DNA of 64,000 nucleotides from Rhizobium sp. Pop5 (GTDB lineage: Bacteria; Pseudomonadota; Alphaproteobacteria; Rhizobiales; Rhizobiaceae): contig NZ_CP099399.1 in the NCBI RefSeq assembly GCF_024721175.1, positions 4,320,501 through 4,384,500 of the forward strand. The letters are read 5' to 3'. Shown here piece by piece: positions 1 to 9,254 of this stretch. The first letter of the stretch is position 1, and the number at the start of each line of letters is the position of its first letter. The notes beneath the pieces are model-generated. The model did not search any database. It had not been told where the DNA came from and saw only the letters and a program-made list of their open reading frames with translations. The position numbers and the translations under genes are program-made.

Positions 1-214
1 GGAGCGCGAGCTCAGCTCCCGGAGTCTTTTGACGAATCCGGCTGATCGCGGCTCTCGCCTTCGCTTCGTCGCGGCACGCCAGCAACACCCGCGCGCGCCG
101 CGCCGCCAGCGCGCTCGCCACTTCGAAGCCTATGCCCGTATTGGCCCCCGTGACGATGAAGCACTTGCCTGACTGATCGGGCACATCGGCCGTCGTAAAT
201 CCCTTGGATGGCAT
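1..214 (-). CDS. Short-chain dehydrogenase, N-terminal part (cut by window edge)
   Basis: This is the first 71 codons of a short-chain dehydrogenase/reductase; the rest lies left of the window. The Rossmann-fold glycine motif TGANTGIG is visible near residues 22-29, followed by the usual helix and the strand ARVLLACRD that binds the NAD(P) ribose. The start ATG at 214 is the first in frame. The substrate cannot be told from this part. It reads in the same direction as the oxidoreductase genes that follow, so it may belong to the same redox/detoxification cluster. Confidence 0.75.
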   Translation of the reverse strand, partial: MPSKGFTTADVPDQSGKCFIVTGANTGIGFEVASALAARRARVLLACRDEAKARAAISRIRQKTPGAELAL

Positions 215-335
215 AGATTTCTCCTCGCTCTCGACGCGGGTTTGGGAAGTTACGGGCCGCCATGCCGGATCGAGTGCTGCACCGGCGGCAGTCGCAGCGC
301 ATGTCCGCCAAACAAGTCTGATGAGCCATCCGCCC

Positions 336-980
336 TCAGATGTGATCGGCTATCCCCGGCGCGGCGCGCACGTATTCTTTGGCTGCGACCTGACCGACCA
401 GGAATTTCGCAAGGTTCCCGCGGGACAGCTTCATGCCGAGCTTCGTCTTGCCGTACCAGCCAGCGTCCACTTGGCCTGTTGCGGGCCCATCCTTGAGGTT
501 GGGAATCCGAACCAGGGTCCAGTCGAGGCCGGATTTGCTCACCAGTTCAGCGGTGGCTTTGATATCGTCATAGGCGTTGTGAACGATGATCCGGAACAAC
601 AGGACGAATGCCTGCGACTTGAGGTCGAAACCGTCCTTCGGATCGCGATATACGGCCGTCGAGATCTGAATGAGGCGACGAACGCTCAGCTCTTCCATCA
701 CAGAAATGATCGTGCCGACACCGCGCATGATCGGTCGCTTCTCGCGCGCTTTCAGACTGTTGGGGCCGAGCGCGCTGATCACCGCGTCCGCGCCCGCGAC
801 GCATGCCTTGATCGCTTCGCGATCGTTGAGGTCGCCGACGATGACCTTGATCTTGCCATCAAAGGCCGAGAGCTTTCCGGCGTCCCGCGTGTAGACGGAC
901 AGCACATAGCCCTGCCGGAGCGCCTCTTCGATAATATGCCTTCCGGTTGGTCCGGTCCCTCCAAACAGAGCGATCTTCAT
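336..980 (-). CDS. NAD(P)-binding NmrA-like/atypical SDR oxidoreductase
   Basis: This 214-residue protein begins with the nucleotide-binding motif GGTGPTG (residues 8-14). It continues through a typical atypical-SDR Rossmann core (VIVGDLND, then GADAVISALGPNS). The family (NmrA/SDR a5-like) binds NAD(P)H and acts as a reductase or redox-sensing regulator in the cytoplasm. The start ATG at 980 is preceded by a GGAA ribosome-binding site. It lies downstream of azoR on the same strand with about 95 bp between them, so co-transcription is possible. The exact substrate is unknown. Confidence 0.7.
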   Translation of the reverse strand: MKIALFGGTGPTGRHIIEEALRQGYVLSVYTRDAGKLSAFDGKIKVIVGDLNDREAIKACVAGADAVISALGPNSLKAREKRPIMRGVGTIISVMEELSVRRLIQISTAVYRDPKDGFDLKSQAFVLLFRIIVHNAYDDIKATAELVSKSGLDWTLVRIPNLKDGPATGQVDAGWYGKTKLGMKLSRGNLAKFLVGQVAAKEYVRAAPGIADHI

Positions 981-1075
981 TTCATGTTCCTTTTTGTCTT
1001 ATCGCTGGGAGTGACTGCTCTGGTTGCTGACATGCAGATTCGTGCCCGCAGCCTGAGCAGTCGGCCGGCTCGCCT

Positions 1076-1696
1076 TCAGGCGGCCTTTTCAAGGACCGCT
1101 TGCACTTGGGCTTCGGCGGCGTCGATGGCAGCCTTGGCCGCCTCAGGCCCGAAGACAGTGCCTTCCACGCGAACGATTTCGATGTCGGTCAGGCCTATGA
1201 AGCCCAGGAGGTGGCGCAGATAGCCGGTCTGGAAATCAAAGGCGGCCCAGTCGCCTTCTGAGAAGACGCCGCCTGCGGCCGTGACGACATAGACCTTCTT
1301 GCCGGTCAACAATCCCTGCGGCATGCCGGCTTCGTTATAACCAAAGGTCACGCGCGGCCAAGTGATGTGATCGAACCAGGCCTTCAACTGCGACGACAGA
1401 CCGAAATTGATCATGCCTGAACCCAAGACGATCACGTCAGCAGCCTTCACCTCATCGACGAGTTCCTGCGCAAGGCCGATCGCCTTGAGCTGCTCGGGTG
1501 TGCGCGCCTCGGGGGCCGCGACGCGGCCTTGAATGTACGCTTGGCCGATATGCGGGAGCGGGTTAGCCGCCAGATCGCGAGTCAAAACGGTGCCGCCCAA
1601 GCGAACCTTGAAGCCTTCGGCGATCTCGGTCGCGAAACGAGTGGACAGGCTCTCGGCGCCACGAGGGCTCGATGTAACGAGGAGGATGTTGGACAT
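1076..1696 (-). CDS. azoR: FMN-dependent NADH-azoreductase
   Basis: This 206-residue flavodoxin-fold protein matches the AzoR family in length and sequence. The N-terminal strand [10 protein letters not shown] and the later [19 protein letters not shown] segment form the FMN-binding site of the family. It uses NADH to reduce azo compounds and quinones in the cytoplasm. I chose the ATG at 1696 rather than an upstream in-frame start because family members begin right before the [10 protein letters not shown] strand. It is divergent from the HxlR regulator at 1783, a common regulator-target pairing, so quinone- or aldehyde-responsive control is likely. Confidence 0.82.
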   Translation of the reverse strand: MSNILLVTSSPRGAESLSTRFATEIAEGFKVRLGGTVLTRDLAANPLPHIGQAYIQGRVAAPEARTPEQLKAIGLAQELVDEVKAADVIVLGSGMINFGLSSQLKAWFDHITWPRVTFGYNEAGMPQGLLTGKKVYVVTAAGGVFSEGDWAAFDFQTGYLRHLLGFIGLTDIEIVRVEGTVFGPEAAKAAIDAAEAQVQAVLEKAA

Positions 1697-1782
1697 GGTT
1701 GCTCCGACGTGAACAGGGTAGTAAACTCTTGATACCAACACTATTAAGGTGACTATCCTGTCCCTCGCAAGAAGGCACTCCA
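1697..1782. promoter_or_regulatory. Divergent promoter region azoR / hxlR-type regulator
   Basis: These 86 bp separate the divergent azoR and HxlR genes and must carry both promoters. They contain GGTAGT near 1719 and ACTATCC near 1752, an imperfect inverted pair that could be the HxlR operator. No strong -35/-10 pair is obvious. The operator assignment is inference from the arrangement. Confidence 0.35.
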
Positions 1783-2160
1783 ATGACACTTAGTGACATT
1801 GATTTTCCCACCCCGAGCAAAGGTGACGACTGTCGGATGGTTCGGGAGATCCTTGATCTCGTCGGCGACAAATGGAGCCTGTACATCATCGCAACGCTCA
1901 AAGATGGACCAGTTCGGTTCAATGAGCTGAGGCGTCAGATCGACGGCATCTCGCAGCGGATGCTAACGATCACCTTGCGCGGACTGGAACGCGACGGGTT
2001 GGTGAAGCGGACATTGTTCCCCACTATTCCGCCGCGCGTGGATTATGAGTTAACGGATGTTGGACGGACGCTTCTTGCGCCAGTAATGGCTCTCGTTACG
2101 TGGGCGAACACCAATCAGGAGAACATCCAAAACGCTCGCGTCCGATACGATGCAAGCTAG
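1783..2160 (+). CDS. HxlR-family winged-helix transcriptional regulator
   Basis: This 125-residue protein has the HxlR/MarR-like winged-helix core: the [19 protein letters not shown] helix 1-2 segment at residues 28-46, the [16 protein letters not shown] recognition helix, and a wing ending [13 protein letters not shown]. HxlR proteins are small dimeric regulators that sense electrophiles or quinones and usually control a divergent redox enzyme, here azoR. A conserved Cys near residue 17 ([10 protein letters not shown]) is the position used for redox sensing in this family. Confidence 0.85.
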   Translation: MTLSDIDFPTPSKGDDCRMVREILDLVGDKWSLYIIATLKDGPVRFNELRRQIDGISQRMLTITLRGLERDGLVKRTLFPTIPPRVDYELTDVGRTLLAPVMALVTWANTNQENIQNARVRYDAS

Positions 2161-2292
2161 TTGGCAGCGGTCATCACTTATCCGATTTGCACGCTATGGC
2201 ACGCTACTGCCGCACAGGCAGAGCTGGGGTCTTCCAACGCGCACGATCTATCGTCTTCTATCTCTCAGTCAGAATTGATGAAGAGAGAAAAG

Positions 2293-2574
2293 ATGAGCCA
2301 AGCACCTCAGACGACCCGAAGAACAATCCGCCGGAAACAACTGAGAGAGATCGTGCCTCTGGCAGACAGCACGATTTACGATATGGAGCAGCGAGGCGAA
2401 TTCCCGCGGCGATTTGCGCTCTCTCCCAGATGCATCGTATGGGACCTAGCCGAAGTCGAAGCATGGCTGCTGGCTCGGCGTGCGGCGCCAATCCGCCGCG
2501 CTCAGCACCCGGATGTCACTAAGCGCAGGACGCGGCCGGTCAAAGAGCTGGATCTAGCTCCATCAAAGGCATAG
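2293..2574 (+). CDS. AlpA-family excisionase-like regulator
   Basis: This is a small (93-residue) helix-turn-helix protein of the AlpA type. The pattern LREIVPLADSTIYDMEQRGEFPRRFALSPRCIVWDLAEVEAWL is characteristic, with an N-terminal HTH and a C-terminal W..EV..WL helix. AlpA proteins activate integrase/excision genes of prophages and genomic islands. ATG 2293 has a purine-rich Shine-Dalgarno (AGAGAGAAAAG) directly upstream; ATG 2278 is an alternative. It is convergent with, and overlaps by 35 bp, the tyrosine integrase at 2540-3796, a pairing typical of integrative islands. Confidence 0.75.
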   Translation: MSQAPQTTRRTIRRKQLREIVPLADSTIYDMEQRGEFPRRFALSPRCIVWDLAEVEAWLLARRAAPIRRAQHPDVTKRRTRPVKELDLAPSKA

Positions 2575-3796
2575 CCGGTGGCAAGAGAACGGGCGTGTGC
2601 TTACGTCCTTCCACCCACGCGTCCAGGATATCTGACCATTCCTGCATCATGTGGCGGCGCTGAACTTCGTACTCCGCCTTGTTATAGACGCCGCGCGACG
2701 ATCGGCCATCCTCATGCGCCAAGCACTTCTCGATCCAATCGCTATTGAAACCCAACTCGTTGAGCAGCGTAGAACCCGTGCGGCGCAAGTCATGGACGGT
2801 AAATGGCTCCAGCGGCAGCCCCTCCTTCTTCGCTTGCTCGACAACCGCATAGGTCACGCGATTGAACGTCGCGCGCGACATCGGTGCGTCAGCATCATAC
2901 CTGGACGGCAGCAAGTATCGTGAGTTACCGGCGCAGGTCTTGAGCGCGATCATGATGTCGAGGGTTTGGCGCGAGAGATACACGTTGTGCGCCTTCGATC
3001 GCTTCATGCGCTCCTTCGGGATCGTCCAGACCGCGTTCTCGAAATCCACCTCGTCCCAGACCGCATCCTGCAACTCGCTCTTTCGAACCATCGTCAGCAG
3101 ATAGAGCTTCATCCCCAGTCGGATCGTCGGCAGGGTCGCGACGTTCTCAAGCTGCCTAAGCATGATCCGGATCTCGGTAGGAGACAGCGAGCGATCCTTC
3201 GGCGTGAAGGTGGCGATTGATGCTGGCCCGACGTCGTCGGCCGGATTTGCAACCTTCTCGCCATGGAGAATGGCGAACCCGTAGATCTGCTTCAGGATGT
3301 CCCGCACGTGGATCGCCGTTGCTGGCGCGCCGCGATCGACGATCTTCCCACGTTGGGCGCGAAGGTCATCTGGCGTGATCTCCGTCAGCAGGCGGTTGCG
3401 CCAAACCGGCAATAGCTCTCGTTCAAAGATGGAACGACGCATCGCTCGGGTGCTGTCAGCCATCGGTGCGTTCACCAACCATTTTTCGCCGAACTCGCCA
3501 AAGCTCTTCGCCTCCTTGATGCGACGCTTTTCGCGCTGCTTCTCAATGGCCGGCGACCGGCCCTCAGCGATAGCTCGCCTCGCGTCCAAGCAGAGCTCCC
3601 GGGCTCGTGCCAACGAGATTCCATCTCGCCCGTATTTGCCCAGGTAGACCGTCTCGCGTCGGCCATTAAGCCGATAGTCCAGCCTGAACGAGAGCGCGCC
3701 AGATGGCGCGACGCGCACATACATGCCGTCGCGGTCCGTCACCTTGTACATTTTCTCTTTGGGTTTCAGCGCTTTGATCGCTGCATCCGTCAACAT
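2540..3796 (-). CDS. Tyrosine integrase (P4/DUF4102 type)
   Basis: This 418-residue site-specific recombinase has an N-terminal arm-DNA-binding domain (TDAAIKALKPKEKMYKVTDRDGMYVRV, residues 3-29), a SAM-like core-binding domain, and a catalytic domain. The catalytic domain contains HDLRRTGSTLLNELGF (H-x-x-R) near residue 340 and a nucleophile Tyr in RGVYNKAEY near residue 373. Such integrases insert islands at the 3' ends of conserved genes. Its start lies 294 bp from the 3' end of guaA, a documented integration target (for example of guaA-targeting ICE integrases). With the AlpA gene it probably marks one end of an integrated element extending leftwards. Confidence 0.9.
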   Translation of the reverse strand: MLTDAAIKALKPKEKMYKVTDRDGMYVRVAPSGALSFRLDYRLNGRRETVYLGKYGRDGISLARARELCLDARRAIAEGRSPAIEKQREKRRIKEAKSFGEFGEKWLVNAPMADSTRAMRRSIFERELLPVWRNRLLTEITPDDLRAQRGKIVDRGAPATAIHVRDILKQIYGFAILHGEKVANPADDVGPASIATFTPKDRSLSPTEIRIMLRQLENVATLPTIRLGMKLYLLTMVRKSELQDAVWDEVDFENAVWTIPKERMKRSKAHNVYLSRQTLDIMIALKTCAGNSRYLLPSRYDADAPMSRATFNRVTYAVVEQAKKEGLPLEPFTVHDLRRTGSTLLNELGFNSDWIEKCLAHEDGRSSRGVYNKAEYEVQRRHMMQEWSDILDAWVEGRKHTPVLLPPAMPLMELDPAL

Positions 3797-3810
3797 GGTA
3801 CGCCACCTCC

Positions 3811-3925
3811 AAAAAAGTACCGTCGCGCGGTTTTGGGGGGCTCTCGTCGGAAAAATCTGCGTATTGTCAGCAGTTTAGCGCTTAAAAAGTACCGTCAGGA
3901 GCCTCATCTGTCCTGACGGTACTTT
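3811..3925. repeat. Repeat cluster with long inverted repeat upstream of integrase
   Basis: AAAGTACCGTCAGGA at 3886-3900 is mirrored perfectly by TCCTGACGGTACTTT at 3911-3925, a 15-bp stem with a 10-nt spacer. A third, direct copy of the core (AAAAAAGTACCGTC) lies at 3811-3824, just before the integrase start. Spaced direct and inverted copies next to an integrase are typical of arm-type integrase sites or an autoregulatory operator. Which of these it is cannot be decided from sequence alone. Confidence 0.65.
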
Positions 3926-4089
3926 CAAATCTCACGCCGATCAATATGGGCAAGGACCGTCAACGGGGCCGACGGCTCCGATCTCTGCCCATCGATAGGT
4001 ATCGATAGGCACCGACACGAATATTTATTTTTATCAGTGGGTTAGATCGCACTCTGGCGTAGTTTTGGATACGCCCGGATGGGCGAAAA

Positions 4090-5652
4090 TCATTCCCACT
4101 CGATCGTGCCCGGCGGCTTCGACGTGACGTCGTAAACCACGCGGTTGATGCCACGCACCTCGTTGATGATGCGGGTGGCGGCGCGGCCGAGGAATTCCAT
4201 GTCGTAATGATAGAAATCCGCCGTCATGCCGTCGACTGACGTGACGGCGCGAAGCGCACAGACGAATTCATAGGTGCGTCCATCGCCCATGACGCCGACG
4301 GTCTGGACGGGAAGCAGAACGGCGAAGGCCTGCCAGATGGCGTCGTAGAGACCGGCCTTGCGGATTTCGTCGAGATAGATCGCATCGGCTTCGCGCAGGA
4401 TTTCGAGCTTCTCGCGGGTGATGCCGCCGGGGCAGCGGATCGCAAGCCCAGGACCCGGGAAGGGATGACGACCTATGAAGCTGTCGGGAAGGCCGAGTTC
4501 GCGGCCGAGCGCGCGTACTTCGTCCTTGAAGAGCTCGCGCAGCGGCTCGACGAGCTGCATGTTCATGCGCTCCGGTAGGCCGCCGACATTGTGGTGCGAC
4601 TTGATCGTCACCGAGGGGCCGCCGGTGAAGGAAACGCTCTCAATCACGTCGGGATAGAGCGTGCCCTGGCCGAGGAAATCGGCGCCGCCGAGCTTTTTCG
4701 CTTCTTCCTCGAAGGTTTCGATGAAGAGACGGCCGATGATCTTGCGCTTGGTTTCCGGGTCACTGACGCCTTCGAGCTCGCCGATGAAGCGGTCGGAGGC
4801 GTCGACATGCAGGAGATGCAGATTGTAGTGCTCACGGAACATGGCGACGACACCAGCCGCCTCGTCCTTACGCATCAGCCCGTGGTCGACGAGAATGCAG
4901 GTCAGCTGGTCGCCGACCGCCTCGTGGATCAGGAGGGCTGCGACGGAGCTGTCGACGCCACCCGAAAGCGCGCAGATGACGCGCTTGTCGCCCACCTGCT
5001 TGCGGATTTCGTCAACCGCCTTCTGGCGATAGGCCGACATCGACCAGTCGCCTTTGATGCCGGCGATATTGTGGATGAAGTTGCCGATCAGCTTGGCGCC
5101 GTCAGGCGTGTGCACGACTTCGGGATGGAACTGCACCCCGTAATATTTGCGCTTCTCGTCGGCGATAAAGGCGAAGGGTGCGTTGGAGGAGGTGGCGACG
5201 ACCTCGAACCCCTCCGGCAGCGCCGTGACGCGGTCGCCGTGGCTCATCCAAACCTGGTGGCGCGAGCCGGAGGACCAGAGGCCCTCGAACAGCTGGCAAT
5301 CCTTATCGACATCCAGAAATGCGCGGCCGAATTCGCGGTGATGGCCGCTCTCGACCTTGCCGCCGAGCTGCATGCACATCGTCTGCTGACCGTAGCAGAT
5401 GCCGAAGACAGGCAGGCCGCTGTCGAAGATGATCTGAGGCGCTCGCGGCGATCCCTCGTCCACCGTGGAAGCCGGGCTGCCGGAAAGGATCACGGCTTTC
5501 GGCTGCAGGCGCTTGAAGCCCTCTTCGGCTGATTGGAAGGGAACGATCTCGCAATAGACGCCGGCCTCGCGCACGCGACGCGCGATGAGCTGGGTCACCT
5601 GGCTGCCGAAATCGACGATGAGAACGGAGTCGGGATGTGCTGTCTGGGTCAT
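4090..5652 (-). CDS. guaA: GMP synthase (glutamine-hydrolysing)
   Basis: This 520-residue enzyme converts XMP to GMP using ATP and glutamine. The N-terminal class I amidotransferase domain has the nucleophile in GICYGQQT and the His/Glu partner in GVQFHPEV. The ATP-pyrophosphatase domain has the PP-loop SGGVDSS (around residue 230), and the dimerisation domain ends in the family-typical PPGTIEWE. Full length with an intact C-terminus, so the neighbouring integrated element has not damaged it. It is a cytoplasmic, essential step of purine nucleotide synthesis. Confidence 0.97.
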   Translation of the reverse strand: MTQTAHPDSVLIVDFGSQVTQLIARRVREAGVYCEIVPFQSAEEGFKRLQPKAVILSGSPASTVDEGSPRAPQIIFDSGLPVFGICYGQQTMCMQLGGKVESGHHREFGRAFLDVDKDCQLFEGLWSSGSRHQVWMSHGDRVTALPEGFEVVATSSNAPFAFIADEKRKYYGVQFHPEVVHTPDGAKLIGNFIHNIAGIKGDWSMSAYRQKAVDEIRKQVGDKRVICALSGGVDSSVAALLIHEAVGDQLTCILVDHGLMRKDEAAGVVAMFREHYNLHLLHVDASDRFIGELEGVSDPETKRKIIGRLFIETFEEEAKKLGGADFLGQGTLYPDVIESVSFTGGPSVTIKSHHNVGGLPERMNMQLVEPLRELFKDEVRALGRELGLPDSFIGRHPFPGPGLAIRCPGGITREKLEILREADAIYLDEIRKAGLYDAIWQAFAVLLPVQTVGVMGDGRTYEFVCALRAVTSVDGMTADFYHYDMEFLGRAATRIINEVRGINRVVYDVTSKPPGTIEWE

Positions 5653-5729
5653 GGCGAGGCTTTAAAGAAAAGCGCTTCGCCTTGCAATCCGGGAAATCGG
5701 CGGCATCGGCTTTTTATTGTTCCGATTGT

Positions 5730-5754
5730 CCCCGCGCGTCTGAAAGGCGCGGGG
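5730..5754 (-). terminator. Hairpin between the nucleosidase gene and guaA
   Basis: CCCCGCGC (5730-5737) pairs with GCGCGGGG (5747-5754) around a 9-nt loop. It lies just downstream of the minus-strand nucleosidase gene and upstream of guaA. There is no good T-tract, so it may be a weak terminator or a processing hairpin. Confidence 0.45.
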
Positions 5755-5765
5755 CCTTGCCAGGT

Positions 5766-6404
5766 TCAGAACCAGAAAACGCCGTCCTCCAGCGCCGTGA
5801 ACAGGCTGTCGACGCCGTAGGAGAGCTTGCGGTCGACGATGTGCAGATATTCGGTCCAGCCCGAGATGTGCTGCAGTTCGACAACGCCGTCGGAAATGCC
5901 GCGCAGTCCGATCAGCGGCAGCTTGTAGCCCTGGCAGGCGCGCAGAACCGCATAAGTCTCCATGTCGACCATATCCGCGTCGATGCCGTGATAGGCCGCA
6001 CCCGAGATGACATTGCCGCCCGTGGAAAGGCTGGCTTCCGGAATGCCGGGAATACGCAACGGCAGTTCCAGCGTCACGGGCAGGTCGAGGAAGGGCGTCT
6101 GGCCTTTTTCGAAGCCGAGCGGCGAGGCGTCCATGTCGCGATAGGAAACCGAGGTGACCTGATAGATTTCGGTCTGTTCGAGTTTGGCGGAGCCGGCCGA
6201 GCCGAGGGAGACGACGAGATCCGGCAGGTCGTCGGCCGCATCGAGCCGTGCCAGGGCCCTGGTCAGCGCGACGGCCGCTTCCACCGGGCCGACGCCGGTC
6301 ATCAAAGGTTCGATACGCGAGCGCAGGAAAGGCCCGTATTCGGCCTCCGCGGCCATCACGAAGAGGATGGATTTCCCTGCGACCGATTTCAATTCGAACT
6401 TCAT
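5766..6404 (-). CDS. 5'-methylthioadenosine/S-adenosylhomocysteine nucleosidase-like phosphorylase-fold enzyme
   Basis: This 212-residue protein belongs to the PNP/MTAN fold. It has MAAEAEYG near the N-terminus, the GVGPVEAA and SLGSAGSA glycine strands, VDMETYAVLRAC (purine/ribose-binding Met-Glu) near residue 145, and the catalytic Asp in RGISDG near residue 170. The family cleaves adenine from methylthioadenosine or S-adenosylhomocysteine in methyl-cycle salvage. Its ATG overlaps the stop of the upstream thioesterase gene (ATGA), so the two are translationally coupled. Exact substrate specificity is inferred. Confidence 0.75.
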   Translation of the reverse strand: MKFELKSVAGKSILFVMAAEAEYGPFLRSRIEPLMTGVGPVEAAVALTRALARLDAADDLPDLVVSLGSAGSAKLEQTEIYQVTSVSYRDMDASPLGFEKGQTPFLDLPVTLELPLRIPGIPEASLSTGGNVISGAAYHGIDADMVDMETYAVLRACQGYKLPLIGLRGISDGVVELQHISGWTEYLHIVDRKLSYGVDSLFTALEDGVFWF

Positions 6405-6850
6405 CCAGTAATTCCCTCTCTACCGCGAATGACCATCATCGTTCCCGTCATGGAGGCGATAAGTTTCGCCGGCCCGTCGCTGATTGCGTAGCCTCGCCCG
6501 TCGGCGACAATGATGGTGGAGCCGGGTTTGGTGATTTCCCCGCGGAACAGGAAACGATCGCCACGCCCCGGCGACATGAGATTGACCTTGAATTCGATCG
6601 TCAGGATCGAGGCTTCGGGGTCGATGACGCTGTAGGCCGCAAAACCGCAGGCCGAATCGAGTGCTGCGGAAATGATACCCGCATGCAGAATGCCGTGCTG
6701 CTGTGTCAGTTTGACGTCGAAGGGAAGCTCGATCTCGACAACGCCATGTTCGACGCGTGTCAGTTCCGCGCCGATCGTCTGCATCGCCGCCTGGCGCGCA
6801 AAATTACGGCGGATTCGCGCGCGGAAATCGCCCCTGTCAGTCTCGCTCAT
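6401..6850 (-). CDS. PaaI-family hotdog thioesterase
   Basis: This 149-residue single hotdog-domain protein has the PaaI/YbgC-type motif HGILHAGIISAALDSACGFAA (residues ~56-76), in which HGG-like turns and the Asp bind and hydrolyse acyl-CoA. The family hydrolyses aryl- or acyl-CoA thioesters in the cytoplasm. ATG 6850 was preferred because an AGAGGGG ribosome-binding site precedes it; an in-frame start 60 bp upstream lacks support. It is coupled by ATGA overlap to the downstream nucleosidase gene. Confidence 0.75.
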   Translation of the reverse strand: MSETDRGDFRARIRRNFARQAAMQTIGAELTRVEHGVVEIELPFDVKLTQQHGILHAGIISAALDSACGFAAYSVIDPEASILTIEFKVNLMSPGRGDRFLFRGEITKPGSTIIVADGRGYAISDGPAKLIASMTGTMMVIRGREGITG

Positions 6851-7090
6851 GGCTGCCCCTCTTGAAGCGGCGAAAGTGGCATGGCGCGCCGGATTCGACA
6901 AGCTGGACATTGCCGAAATCGAGCCGGGACCGCGATGGAAACCGGGGGCCGTGTCGCTGGGGCAACCTTTCGCCTTCCATCGCCGTGTGGGCCTGGTTCA
7001 GCGGGACATGGCGGTCCCGATAGGAAGTGATTGCAGGTTCTCGTTCCGCGCGTATTCTCTTCATCGGTCTCGGAAGGGAGCATCGGAAAC

Positions 7091-8164
7091 ATGACGACGA
7101 TATCGCAATCGGTCCGGAATTTCGAGAATTGGCTGGCCGGCGAACTCGGCGACGATCTCGTCAAGGATGATCTGCGCGACAAGCACGACAAGATGCGCAG
7201 CGACGACTTCGTCTTCCTGCGCGCCACCTATTGGCGCTGGTGCGAAATCATCCTCGATATCTGCCCGGAACTGGCAGGCGCGCCCGAAGTGCTGGCGATC
7301 GGCGACACGCACCTGGAGAATTTCGGCACCTGGCGCGATGTCGAGGGCCGGCTCGTCTGGGGCGTCAATGATTTCGACGACGCTGCGGTGATGCCCTATG
7401 CACTGGATCTCGTGCGTCTGGCGGCAAGCGCCATCCTGGCGCGCGGCGACAATGGTCCCTCGGTCCGCATGATCGGCGAGCTGATCCTGGGCGGCTATCG
7501 CAGGGGTCTCGAAAATCCGCTGCCTGTCATCCTCGAGCGCGATTACAAATGGCTGCGCAAGGCGTTGGTGCTGCCAAATTCCGAACGCCGGGAATTTTGG
7601 GAGAAATATGAAAACCTGGCTCCCGGTGAGAAGCCGGCGCCATCGGCCTATATCGAGGTGTTGGCAGGCGCGTTGCCGCCGGGGTCTGGTCCCTTCGTGG
7701 CAAAGCCGCGCAGCGCCGGCACGGGCAGCCTCGGCCGGCCGCGTTTCGTCGCCTATGCCGAATGGCGGGGCGGCCCGGTGTTGCGGGAGGCGAAGGCGCT
7801 GCTGCCCTCCGCTTGGTCGCTTTGCCATAGACCGAAGGACGTGGCGATCCATGCGGGCAAGATCGCGGGCGGCCGGGCGCGCTCGGCCGATCCCCGCTAT
7901 AACGTCTCCGGTCGCATCCTCCTGCGCCGGCTCTCGCCGAACAGCCGCAAGATCGAGATCGACAAGCACCCGGAGATCCTGCTTGCGCCGACGATGCTCG
8001 AATTGATGGGCTTCGAAATCGCCAATTGCCATTCCGACGATCCGGCGGCGGCGGCCATCCTGGAGGACCTGCGGGTGCGCGGAAGCGAATGGCTGCATGA
8101 GGCGGCAAGGGCCGCGGCATCGAACATCAGCGCCGAGCAGAAGGCCTATGCGCGCTCCCGCTAG
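7091..8164 (+). CDS. DUF2252 family protein
   Basis: This 357-residue protein has the DUF2252 signature: DDFVFLRATYWRW near residue 40, then GDTHLENFGTW and WGVNDFDDAAVMPYALDLVRLA, a kinase-like HGDxHxxN...xDFD arrangement. The fold resembles aminoglycoside/choline kinase enzymes, but no reaction is established for the family. ATG 7091 follows a GGAAGGGAG ribosome-binding site. It stands alone between divergent and convergent neighbours. Confidence 0.75.
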   Translation: MTTISQSVRNFENWLAGELGDDLVKDDLRDKHDKMRSDDFVFLRATYWRWCEIILDICPELAGAPEVLAIGDTHLENFGTWRDVEGRLVWGVNDFDDAAVMPYALDLVRLAASAILARGDNGPSVRMIGELILGGYRRGLENPLPVILERDYKWLRKALVLPNSERREFWEKYENLAPGEKPAPSAYIEVLAGALPPGSGPFVAKPRSAGTGSLGRPRFVAYAEWRGGPVLREAKALLPSAWSLCHRPKDVAIHAGKIAGGRARSADPRYNVSGRILLRRLSPNSRKIEIDKHPEILLAPTMLELMGFEIANCHSDDPAAAAILEDLRVRGSEWLHEAARAAASNISAEQKAYARSR

Positions 8165-8167
8165 CGA

Positions 8168-9250
8168 CTAAGATATCCGCACGATATGTTGATCCCAGGC
8201 GACGTCGCTGCGGGTCGACAGGAAATCGCCATCATAGGAGGAAACGGCAAAGCCGTCTCTTGCCGGCGCGATGCCGGCTGCATCGGAAACGGTCGTCTCT
8301 GCCAGCACCTTGCCCGTCCTGGCATCGATGGTCACCGAAGCGCCGCCTTTCGGCGAGGTGACGCCGACGAGGCCTTCGCGGCGATTGACGGCGATCGCCC
8401 CGACGTAATTGGCAAGCCTGCGCGTCGTCTCCTCCGGCAGGTCGACGAAGGAAAGATCCTCGCCCTTGGCGAAATGGCCGACGAGCGGCGGCAGATCCCT
8501 GCGGTGGCCTTCATACTGGCAGGCGAACCAAATGCGGCCCTTGTCGTCGAGATCGACATGGCGCGTGGAGAGTGCCGACCATTCGGCAGGTAGGATATGT
8601 TTTTCGATCAGCGCGCCGGACGCCGCATCGATTAGAACAAGCGACGGCTGCATCGCGCCGAGATTGAGTTTTATCCGGCCGAAATCCGGATGCGTCTCGA
8701 TGCCGCCATTGGCGACGATGAGAAGCCGCCCGTCATCGGAAACCGTCATGTCGTGCGGGCCGATGCCATAGGTCTCGAATTCGCCGATGCGGGCGAAACG
8801 GTCGGTGGCGTCGTAGAGGCCGATCATGCCTCGATTGCCGTCGAAGTCGTTCTCGCTGGCATAGAGGATGCGGCCATCGGGCGAGAACGCACCATGACCA
8901 TAGAAATGCCGGTCCTCCCGGGAGTTGATGACGACCGGTTCGCCCTTGTTCCTGGGATCGAAGATCATCGCATAGGTGCCGGGTCGGCGCGCAAAGGCGA
9001 CGGTTTTGCCGGTGGCGGCGCTGAAGGCCATGCCGTGGGCGCGCGCGGGAAGGGCAACCTGATCGACGATCTCGCCGCTCTCCGTCACGGTCGCGACGGC
9101 AAAGGTGCCGTGCACTGTCCGAATGCCCGAGGCATAGACCGCATCAGCCCGTTCGAGCGCCATCAGCGACTTTGGCGTCAAGGCCGTAAGGAAACCGAGC
9201 CCCGCCGCCCTGACAAAGCTGCGTCGGTGGATCGCGGCACTTTGCATCAT
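8168..9250 (-). CDS. DUF1513 periplasmic beta-propeller-like protein of an iron operon
   Basis: This is a 360-residue protein with a twin-arginine-like leader (RRSFVRAAGLGFLTAL near residues 9-24) followed by repeated blade-like motifs (HGMAFSAATGK, YGHGAFSPDGRILYASEND, GPHDMTVSDDGRLLIVANGG). DUF1513 proteins are predicted secreted beta-propellers that accompany imelysin/di-haem genes in iron-uptake operons. It is the last gene of a four-gene operon, only 4 bp after the preceding imelysin gene. The biochemical role is unknown. Confidence 0.75.
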   Translation of the reverse strand: MMQSAAIHRRSFVRAAGLGFLTALTPKSLMALERADAVYASGIRTVHGTFAVATVTESGEIVDQVALPARAHGMAFSAATGKTVAFARRPGTYAMIFDPRNKGEPVVINSREDRHFYGHGAFSPDGRILYASENDFDGNRGMIGLYDATDRFARIGEFETYGIGPHDMTVSDDGRLLIVANGGIETHPDFGRIKLNLGAMQPSLVLIDAASGALIEKHILPAEWSALSTRHVDLDDKGRIWFACQYEGHRRDLPPLVGHFAKGEDLSFVDLPEETTRRLANYVGAIAVNRREGLVGVTSPKGGASVTIDARTGKVLAETTVSDAAGIAPARDGFAVSSYDGDFLSTRSDVAWDQHIVRIS

Positions 9251-9254
9251 GATC

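Noticed and set aside
4591..5532. Long open frame opposite guaA
   Set aside because: It is the antisense shadow of guaA in a GC-rich gene; guaA is full length with all motifs.
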